Source: Streptomyces sp. NRRL F-6676
Lineage (GTDB): Bacteria; Actinomycetota; Actinomycetes; Streptomycetales; Streptomycetaceae
Direction: 5' to 3'
Length of the DNA stretch: 19,627 bases
Assembly: GCF_000725625.1 (NCBI RefSeq)
Contig: NZ_JOHS01000082.1
Location: 1 to 19,627, forward strand
Position numbers and translations under genes: made by a program. A model generated the notes under the pieces. It searched no databases. It had not been told where the DNA came from and worked only from the letters and a program-made list of their open reading frames with translations. Within the stretch, counting starts at the first letter, position 1. Each line of letters opens with the position of its first letter. This document shows, in pieces, positions 14,437-19,627 of the stretch.

Positions 14437-16010
14437 GCGGGGGGCGGGGGGCCGGCGGGCCGGTGGGGGCCGGCGGGCCGGCGGAGGCCGGCGGACCGTC
14501 GAGGACCGGCGGGCCGTCGGGGTTTCTGCGGGCCGCCCTGGTGCGTGTGCCGCTTCCGCTGCGCGGACTGCGTCCCCGCCTGGTGGCGGCCTTCGTCCTG
14601 GTGGCGATGTGCAGCGCCCTGAGCACCGGGGCGCTCGCCTTCCGCGAGGCGCGCACGGGGGTGCTCCAGCAGAGCCAGGACTCCGTCATCCGCCACTTCC
14701 GCACGAGCGTCGACGCCGTCGCACCGTACGTCCCCTTCCCACCCGGCCAGTCGGATCTCCAGTCCGTGGTGAACCAGGTGCTGTACGCGAACCGGTCGGC
14801 GGGCTGGCAGGTCATGGCCACCTACGGCGACCTGCGCGCCTACGCGCCCAGCGACGGCTTCGCCGACCTGAGCCACGCACTGCTCCGGTCCGTGGGGAGC
14901 CGGCGTGCCGCGGTGTTCCAGCGGGTGAACGTCGACGGGCACCCCCGGCTCGTCGTCGGCCTGCCCGTCACGTTCCGCTCCGCCGACGGAACGGAGTCCG
15001 GGCTCTCCGGCATGGTCATGTACCTGGTGGTGCCGCAGAGCGCCGAGGAGGGGTACGTCGAGGCCATGGTGAACGGCATCGAGCGGGCCACCCTGGTGGC
15101 CCTGGGCTTCGCCGTCCTCCTGGCGCTGCTGGCGGCGAGCGGCGTGCTGCGCCCCGTACGGGCGCTGCGCGGGGCGACGCGCCGGATGGCCGCGGGACAC
15201 CTCGACGTACGCCTCGACGTCACCGGTTCCGACGAACTGGCCGAACTGTCCAGGTCGTTCAACGAGACGGCGGCCGAACTGGAGCGCACGGTCGGGGAGT
15301 TGCGGCGGCTGGAGGCACAGGGGCGGCGCTTCGTGGCGGACGTCTCCCACGAGCTGCGCACCCCGCTGGCGGCGATGTCGGCGGTCACCGACATGCTGGA
15401 CCTGGAGGGCGAGACCGGCGACGCGCTCCGGCTCATCAGCGAGGGCACGGGCCGGCTGAGCGAACTGGTGAACGACCTGATGGAGATCTCCCGCTTCGAC
15501 GCTGGCGCGGCCGAACTCCACCGCGACGAGATCGACCTGGCCGAGTCGGTACGGCGCACGGTCTCCTCCCGGGGCTGGCAGGACCAGGTGGAGCTGCGGC
15601 TCCCCGCCCCGGGCACCCTCCGCGCCTGGGTCGACCCGCGCCGGATCGACGTGGTGACGGCCAACCTGGTCGGCAACGCACTGCGGCACGGGGCACGGCC
15701 GGTACGGCTGACGCTGGAGAGGCGGGAGAAGAAGGGAGAGGGGACGGTCGAAGAGTGGGCCGTCCTCCAAGTGACCGACGCCGGACCGGGCATCGCCGAA
15801 CAGGACCTGCCCCACATCTTCGAACGCTTCTACAAGGCGAGCACGTCCCGGACCCGGAGCGAGAACAGCGGCCTGGGCCTGGCCATCACGGCGGAGAACG
15901 TACGGCTGCACGGCGGCCGCCTGCGGGCGGCTAACGTGCCCGGGGCCGGCGCGGTGTTCACGGCCGAACTCCCCCTGCACCGCGAGACGCGCACCGGAGG
16001 TGCCGCATGA
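14433..16010 (+). CDS. Sensor histidine kinase, partner of the OmpR-type regulator
   Basis: A 525-residue membrane kinase. A Gly/Pro-rich N-terminus (1-30) comes before the first membrane helix (about 48-70, LRPRLVAAFVLVAM). An extracytoplasmic sensor of roughly 150 residues and a second helix (about 212-235) follow. HAMP (VLRPVRALRGATRRMAAGHL) leads to the H-box FVADVSHELRTPLAAM, N-box NLVGNALRHG, G1 VTDAGPGIAE, F-box HIFERFYKAS and G2 SGLGLAI, so the kinase core is complete. GTG 14433 overlaps the response-regulator stop (GTGA). The first 30 residues come from a GC-rich repeated stretch, so a later start is possible. The stop overlaps the ATG of the lipoprotein gene. The signal sensed is unknown. 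Confidence 0.93.
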   Translation: MSGGRGAGGPVGAGGPAEAGGPSRTGGPSGFLRAALVRVPLPLRGLRPRLVAAFVLVAMCSALSTGALAFREARTGVLQQSQDSVIRHFRTSVDAVAPYVPFPPGQSDLQSVVNQVLYANRSAGWQVMATYGDLRAYAPSDGFADLSHALLRSVGSRRAAVFQRVNVDGHPRLVVGLPVTFRSADGTESGLSGMVMYLVVPQSAEEGYVEAMVNGIERATLVALGFAVLLALLAASGVLRPVRALRGATRRMAAGHLDVRLDVTGSDELAELSRSFNETAAELERTVGELRRLEAQGRRFVADVSHELRTPLAAMSAVTDMLDLEGETGDALRLISEGTGRLSELVNDLMEISRFDAGAAELHRDEIDLAESVRRTVSSRGWQDQVELRLPAPGTLRAWVDPRRIDVVTANLVGNALRHGARPVRLTLERREKKGEGTVEEWAVLQVTDAGPGIAEQDLPHIFERFYKASTSRTRSENSGLGLAITAENVRLHGGRLRAANVPGAGAVFTAELPLHRETRTGGAA

Positions 16011-16624
16011 GGGGCGCGCGCATGGCGGCCCTCCTGTCCGGACTGACGGCTGCGGTCGCGCTCGCGGGGTGCGGAGTCCCCCCGTCCGGTGTCATCGAGG
16101 CCGGCGAACCGGCCCACGGCCCGGCCGCCCCCAGCACGGCGCCGTCCTCCCCCGCCACGGTCTCCCTCTACTTCCTGCACGACGGCGTACTGACGGCGTA
16201 CCCGCGACGACTCGGGAAGGCGCGGGACACCGGGGGCCATGGGGACACCGGCGCCGGGGGCGCCGGGGGCGCCGACGGCCTGGAAACGGTCGTACGGCTG
16301 CTCTTCGCCGGACCGACCGCGACCGAGGCGACGACGGCCACCACACAACTCCCCCGCCTGACGCACGCGTCCCGGATGAGCACCGGCGAGGACGGCGTCC
16401 TCTCCGTCCACCTCCCCGACGCCACCGCCCCGCTGAGCCGCAAGGCGGTGCTCCAACTGGCGTGCACGGTGGCGCAGGCATCGCCCCGGACCACCCCGAC
16501 GAAGGCCGACCCCCCGACCGAACCGACCGCCACCACGTCCGGCACCGTCCACGTACTGGGCAACGGCTGGACGGTGACCCCGTCCCAGGACGCCTGCCCA
16601 CTGCCCCCCGAACCGGACGACTGA
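16007..16624 (+). CDS. Lipoprotein with GerMN-like domain
   Basis: A 205-residue lipoprotein. The signal peptide ends in the lipobox LAGC with lipidated C22. The mature part contains VSLYFLHDGVLTAYPR, a Gly/Ala-rich insert, then LLFAGPTATEATTAT and a strand-rich stretch ending in LSRKAVLQLACTVAQ. This order resembles the GerMN domain, which is found for example in LpqB, the lipoprotein that works with the MtrA/MtrB two-component pair. ATG 16007 has GGAGG (15996-16000) at ideal spacing and overlaps the kinase stop. By position it is the third member of the operon and could modulate the kinase from outside the membrane; that is inferred from context. Confidence 0.82.
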   Translation: MRGARMAALLSGLTAAVALAGCGVPPSGVIEAGEPAHGPAAPSTAPSSPATVSLYFLHDGVLTAYPRRLGKARDTGGHGDTGAGGAGGADGLETVVRLLFAGPTATEATTATTQLPRLTHASRMSTGEDGVLSVHLPDATAPLSRKAVLQLACTVAQASPRTTPTKADPPTEPTATTSGTVHVLGNGWTVTPSQDACPLPPEPDD

Positions 16625-16663
16625 CCGGCACCGACCGGCGCCCGTACCCCCTCGAAGATGGGG

Positions 16664-16669
16664 TAGAGT
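16664..16669 (+). promoter_or_regulatory. Possible -10 box of the tRNA-Gly promoter
   Basis: TAGAGT fits a primary-sigma -10 box and lies 39 nt before the tRNA. No good -35 sequence is visible, so this is tentative. Confidence 0.3.
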
Positions 16670-16708
16670 GAGCGAGCACTCGGGCACGGATTCCCTCCGC
16701 CGCCCGGC

Positions 16709-16782
16709 GCGGGTGTAGTTTAATGGTAGAACATCAGCTTCCCAAGCTGAGAGCGCGAGTTCGATTCTCGTCACCCGCTCCA
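16709..16782 (+). tRNA. tRNA-Gly (anticodon CCC)
   Basis: 74 nt folding as a cloverleaf. The acceptor stem GCGGGTG pairs with CACCCGC, discriminator T and encoded CCA follow. The anticodon stem is TCAGC/GCTGA around loop TTCCCAA, giving anticodon CCC. The T-arm has GAGTTCGATTCTC. An integrase gene lies 90 bp downstream, so the 3' end is the likely chromosomal attachment site of the element to the right. Confidence 0.96.
16745..16782. other. Probable attachment site (att) in the 3' half of tRNA-Gly
   Basis: Tyrosine integrases of Streptomyces integrative elements recombine within the 3' part of tRNA genes and leave the tRNA intact. The integrase here is adjacent and oriented as in pSAM2-like elements. 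The duplicate copy that would prove it lies outside the window, so the exact limits are a guess. Confidence 0.45.
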
Positions 16783-16787
16783 CGCGA

Positions 16788-16820
16788 AACCCCCAGGTCA
16801 GAGGCCCGGGGGTTCTTTGT
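16788..16820 (+). terminator. Terminator of tRNA-Gly
   Basis: AACCCCC (16788-16794) pairs with GGGGGTT (16808-16814) and is followed by the T-rich CTTTGTTGTCT. It starts 6 nt after the tRNA. Confidence 0.8.
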
Positions 16821-16872
16821 TGTCTAGACCGGTGGGCGGTCCGCGCACCACAACCGCACCATAAGCATCCGG

Positions 16873-18039
16873 TCAGCTGCCGGTGGACTTCTCCTTGTGG
16901 TGCGCCCGGTCGTCGTCGTGGTGCTTCGCACGCTCGGCGCGGACCATGTCATCCAGCCCGGCCGCCACATCCCGTTGCCGCTCTTCGTCGGAGTGCTGGT
17001 AGATGAGCGCCGCCTTCTCTGAGGACTGGCCGGCCCGGACCATCGTGTCCTTGAGCGTGGCACCGGATCGCGTCGAGAGCGTGTGCCCGGTGTGCCGAAG
17101 GTCGTAGAAGCGGAAGCCGTCCGGAAGGCCGGCGGCCACCCGGGCCCGACGCCACTTCCGCCCGAAGGACGTACGCCGGAAGGGCGCCCCCTTCTCACCG
17201 ACGAAGACCAGGCCGTCGGGCCCCTTCTCGGCGAACCAGGCAAGGTGCTGCCTGACCTCCTTGTGCAGGAACGCCGGGAGGACGACAGCACGGACGCCCG
17301 CGTCCGACTTGGTCTCACCGGGAGCGCGCTTGCCGTTGGTCCGCTCAGGCTCGGCGACGCGGACGCGGATCACCATGCGGTCCTGGTCGACGTCCCGGCG
17401 ACGGAGGCCGGCCAGCTCCTCCGGCCGCATCGGACCGTACGCGCCGAGGTACACCATGAGGCGCCACCGAATGCCGATCGCGTCGGCGAGAGCGTAGACC
17501 TGGGCGACGGTGGCGATGCGCCGCTCAGCAGCCGATTCCTTGCCCGCACCCTTGATCCGGCACGGGTTCCGGGAGATCAGGTCGTCGTCCACGGCCGTCT
17601 CAAGAATGCCCTTGAGGAGGCGGTACGCCTTCGCAACGGTCCTCTTGGCTGCGGTGGTGCGCAGTCGTTCCGCCCGCCACTCACGCACACGAGGAGCGGT
17701 GATCTCGTCCAGGTCGAGCGCGCCGAAGGCCGGGAGGATGTGGAGGCGCAACAGGTGCTTGTACAAATCCACGGTCCGCACGGCCAGTTCCCGTTCCTCG
17801 ACCCACTTCTCGGCGTAGACACGGAAGTTGACCGCCCCGGCATCCGGCGCACGCCAGTCACCGCGGCTCAGGTCCGCCTCAACCTGGGACAGCCAGACCT
17901 CCGCGTCCTTCTTGGTGTCGAACGTCTCGTCGGAGCGGATGCGCTCACCGTCAGGCCCGAGGTACGACGCCGTCCACTGGCCGGACCGGTACTGCCGCAC
18001 GGCGCCGAAGCGGCGGCGCCTGCCCTTCTTGTTGGCCAT
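16873..18039 (-). CDS. int: Tyrosine site-specific integrase (pSAM2-like element)
   Basis: A 388-residue tyrosine recombinase. Residues 1-60 are a basic arm-binding domain with YRSGQWTASYLGPDG. A SAM-like core-binding domain (about 70-165) follows, then the catalytic domain. Arg I lies in YGPMRPEELAGLRRRDVD, Lys in GETKSDAGVR and Arg II in FYDLRHTGHTL; the nucleophile is probably the Tyr of LIYQHSDEERQ. The HxxR box reads YDLR and the usual GH reads GQ, a variant I recall from actinobacterial integrases. ATG 18039 overlaps the stop of the excisionase gene by one base and has GGAGGG upstream. The gene abuts tRNA-Gly, its expected target, and should catalyse integration and, with the excisionase, excision. 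It looks intact although the neighbouring rep is damaged. Confidence 0.93.
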   Translation of the reverse strand: MANKKGRRRRFGAVRQYRSGQWTASYLGPDGERIRSDETFDTKKDAEVWLSQVEADLSRGDWRAPDAGAVNFRVYAEKWVEERELAVRTVDLYKHLLRLHILPAFGALDLDEITAPRVREWRAERLRTTAAKRTVAKAYRLLKGILETAVDDDLISRNPCRIKGAGKESAAERRIATVAQVYALADAIGIRWRLMVYLGAYGPMRPEELAGLRRRDVDQDRMVIRVRVAEPERTNGKRAPGETKSDAGVRAVVLPAFLHKEVRQHLAWFAEKGPDGLVFVGEKGAPFRRTSFGRKWRRARVAAGLPDGFRFYDLRHTGHTLSTRSGATLKDTMVRAGQSSEKAALIYQHSDEERQRDVAAGLDDMVRAERAKHHDDDRAHHKEKSTGS

Positions 18040-18254
18040 CAGGCAGCCCTCCGCAGGACGGTGCGACGGCGGAGCCGCATCGGCTCCACGGTGTGTGAGG
18101 CGATGTAGTCGCGAACGGCGCTCTCGGGGATACGGACGTGCCGCCCGACCTTCACGTACCGGATACGCCGTTCCTCGATGAGCCGCCGGGGGAAGCGAAC
18201 GGAGGTGCCGAGCAGCTCGGCGACCTGGTCGACGGACAGGTAGCGGTCGTTCAT
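18039..18254 (-). CDS. xis: Excisionase, MerR-like helix-turn-helix
   Basis: A 71-residue basic protein whose YLSVDQVAELLGTSVRFPRRLIEERRI is the winged-helix DNA-binding motif of excisionase-family proteins. YVKVGRHVRIPESAVRDYI is the recognition wing. These proteins bend DNA at attachment sites and steer the integrase toward excision. ATG 18254 overlaps the rep stop codon (ATGA) with AGGAGA about 10 nt upstream, and its TGA shares a base with the integrase ATG. Rep, xis and int are therefore translated as one coupled series on the minus strand, as in pSAM2. Confidence 0.88.
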   Translation of the reverse strand: MNDRYLSVDQVAELLGTSVRFPRRLIEERRIRYVKVGRHVRIPESAVRDYIASHTVEPMRLRRRTVLRRAA

Positions 18255-19180
18255 GCGGCGGCATCTCCTTCCGAGCCGGACGAGGGTTCACGCGTGGTGG
18301 CGAGCCAGGTTTCCGCGTCGGTCAGGCCGGTCCCAGCGAAGCGCCAGTGCGAGAGGACGAGCACGGTGTCCGGGTCGGGGAGCGGGTGGCCCGCTTCGGC
18401 GGCGCGTTCGCGGGTGAGGGCTTCGTTGTGGTCGGCGCGTTCCTGGCGGAGGGCGCCGAGGGTGACGGAGTAGGCACGGGATTTGGTGGAGAAGTGGCCG
18501 CGGAAACCGAGCATGTGGGCCCACTTGCGCAGGCGGAGGTCTTCCAGTTCAGGCAGTGCGCCGAGGTGCCAGCAGGTGAGGATCATCCGGCGGGCGTGGT
18601 CGGTGACACCGGAGCCGATCAGGTCCGTGATCGGGTTGCGGACGGGGCGGTCGAGGGTGCCAGCGGTCTCGGCGCCCTTGGTGGCGTACTTGGCGATGTA
18701 CGCGGCAACGGCGCGGCTGGACAGCTCCGAGGTGCCCGCGAAGTCGGCGGAGTGAATCGGGCGGACGTCGAGCTGTGTGCCGAAGCGGAAGGCGTACGCG
18801 TGGCCGTCGAGGACGGGGCCGGGGGTTTCGGCGAGGCGGGCCGCCGTGCGGATGGCGTCGGCGAGGAGTTCCGTCGTGGCCCAGGCGGGCGGGGCGTCCT
18901 CGGCGCCGTCCGGGCCGTCGAGACGGATCACGGCGTGGAAGTGGACGGCGCCGCGCCGCTGGTACTCAGCGACCTTGGCATAAGAGACCTTGAGGCAGTC
19001 GCGCAGCGCGGAGCGGGTGATACCCGCGCGGGAGGCGAGCTGCTGGCGCAGGTAGGTGGTGAACCGGGCCCAGAGCGCACCGGCGTGCGCGTTCCACAGG
19101 ACGGCCGCGCGGTAGTCGTAGCGGTCCGGGTCGAGCGGGGTGCCGAGCGCGGGGTCGTCGTCGGGGTGGGTGCGTCGAAT
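18251..19180 (-). pseudogene. RepSA-like replication initiator, N-terminus missing
   Basis: About 309 residues corresponding to the C-terminal two-thirds of pSAM2-type RepSA, a rolling-circle initiator. Recognisable family sequence begins at about RRTHPDDDPALGTPLDPD and continues through YDYRAAVLWNAHAGALWARF. The HUH motif (GAVHFHAV) is present, and AAYIAKYATKG contains the probable catalytic Tyr. Rep proteins of this family are usually about 450 residues and start with a Cys-rich region, which is absent here. The frame stays open to a GTG at 19255, but those upstream residues are an out-of-frame reading of a DUF5753 gene remnant. The fusion point is near 19174-19180. Probably inactive for replication, although the catalytic motifs survive. 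Confidence 0.75.
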
Positions 19181-19524
19181 GTCTCCACCACGACCGCCCG
19201 CCGGTCGCACAACGTGAACCCATACCGAGGCAGCACCGGCACCGGCCGACGCCACGGCACCACCCCGAGCCGTACCGTGCTCAGACTCTCAACAGCCAGC
19301 AGCCGATCAAGCTGAGCGAGCATCAACGCCGGTGATCCCGGCCACGTCCGCAACACCGCTTCCGTCAACACGAACACCGACTCCCGCCCCGGCTCATACA
19401 GCACGCTCTGCCGGTCAACACGAGCAGCGACAGCACGACCGACCGCATCAGGAGACGAGCCCGGCACCCCCTCGAAGACGTGCCGGGCGTACTCAGCGCT
19501 CTGGAGCATGGCAGGGAGGATGAC
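19175..19524 (-). pseudogene. Remnant of an XRE/DUF5753 regulator, both ends missing
   Basis: In one frame, VILPAMLQSAEYARHVFEG, ARVDRQSVLYEP, LTEAVLRTWPGSP, QLDRLLAVESLSTVRLGVVPW and RYGFTLCDRRAVVVETF can be read in order. This is the DUF5753 C-terminal domain found after an XRE helix-turn-helix in Streptomyces regulators. The helix-turn-helix that should precede it is missing: the frame runs into probable insertion-sequence DNA at about 19525. The last residues of the domain are cut where Rep sequence takes over near 19175. No function is expected. Confidence 0.72.
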
Positions 19525-19537
19525 GCACTGAGGTCTT

Positions 19538-19627
19538 TCAGCGTTGCCTCTCCAGGGTGAGGACAGCTTTGGCGATGACGGTCATGCGGTTGGGGCTGAT
19601 GCGGGATCTGCGGAAGATCTGCCAGGA
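19538..19627 (-). mobile_element. Possible C-terminal end of a transposase (partial, runs off the window)
   Basis: An open minus-strand frame enters from the right edge and ends at TGA (19540-19538), coding 29 residues that end in NRMTVIAKAVLTLERQR. A basic helix ending in LTLERQR resembles the tails of IS5-like DDE transposases as I remember them, and its position, cutting the DUF5753 gene, fits the end of an insertion sequence. The terminal inverted repeat, if any, would lie around 19525-19550. Confidence 0.4.

Noticed and set aside
18347..19315. Plus-strand 322-codon frame opposite Rep
   Set aside because: Antisense shadow without motifs; the minus strand has HUH and Tyr motifs.

Overview
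The window is actinobacterial and almost certainly Streptomyces chromosome. Base composition is very GC-rich with a strong G/C bias at third codon positions. Start codons are often GTG or TTG. It carries secreted FG-GAP proteins, a DUF3152 protein, an AfsQ1-like two-component system, and a tRNA gene occupied by a pSAM2-type integrative element. All calls were made by reading the sequence; no database search was run.

Left part (1-8450, all plus strand): the tail of an unidentified gene; an EtfD-like membrane Fe-S reductase that probably feeds electrons from fatty-acid oxidation to quinone; a strong terminator; three consecutive secreted seven-bladed FG-GAP beta-propeller proteins, the first two clearly a tandem duplication including their leader hairpin; then a Yip1-like five-helix membrane protein with a long Gly/Pro/Tyr/Gln-rich tail, closed by a very strong terminator. 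A 52-residue zinc-ribbon gene lies on the minus strand behind it.

Middle part (8957-12477): a pyrimidine/folate cluster. On the plus strand a divergent ThyA-type thymidylate synthase, a dihydrofolate reductase and a HIT hydrolase are translationally coupled by ATGA/GTGA overlaps. Running towards them on the minus strand are an RfaE/HldE-like nucleotidyltransferase and a dCMP-deaminase-like protein with an extra N-terminal domain. Deaminase, thymidylate synthase and DHFR would form a complete dCMP to dUMP to dTMP route with folate recycling. The nucleotidyltransferase and HIT hydrolase, which would make and break nucleotide conjugates, are not explained by that route, and the synthase has altered phosphate-binding residues. 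This is the best candidate here for an undescribed system.

Next (12536-16624): a six-copy 22-bp tandem repeat, a membrane-anchored zincin (DUF3152), then a divergent operon of response regulator, sensor kinase and GerMN-like lipoprotein. Three GTAAC-type direct repeats with exact 22-bp spacing precede an apparently leaderless response-regulator start.

Right part (16709-19627): tRNA-Gly(CCC) with its terminator is the probable attachment site. It is followed on the minus strand by integrase, excisionase and a Rep gene that has lost its N-terminus. Rep is joined to the C-terminal remnant of a DUF5753 regulator, itself cut by what looks like the end of an insertion sequence. The element therefore looks decayed at this end.
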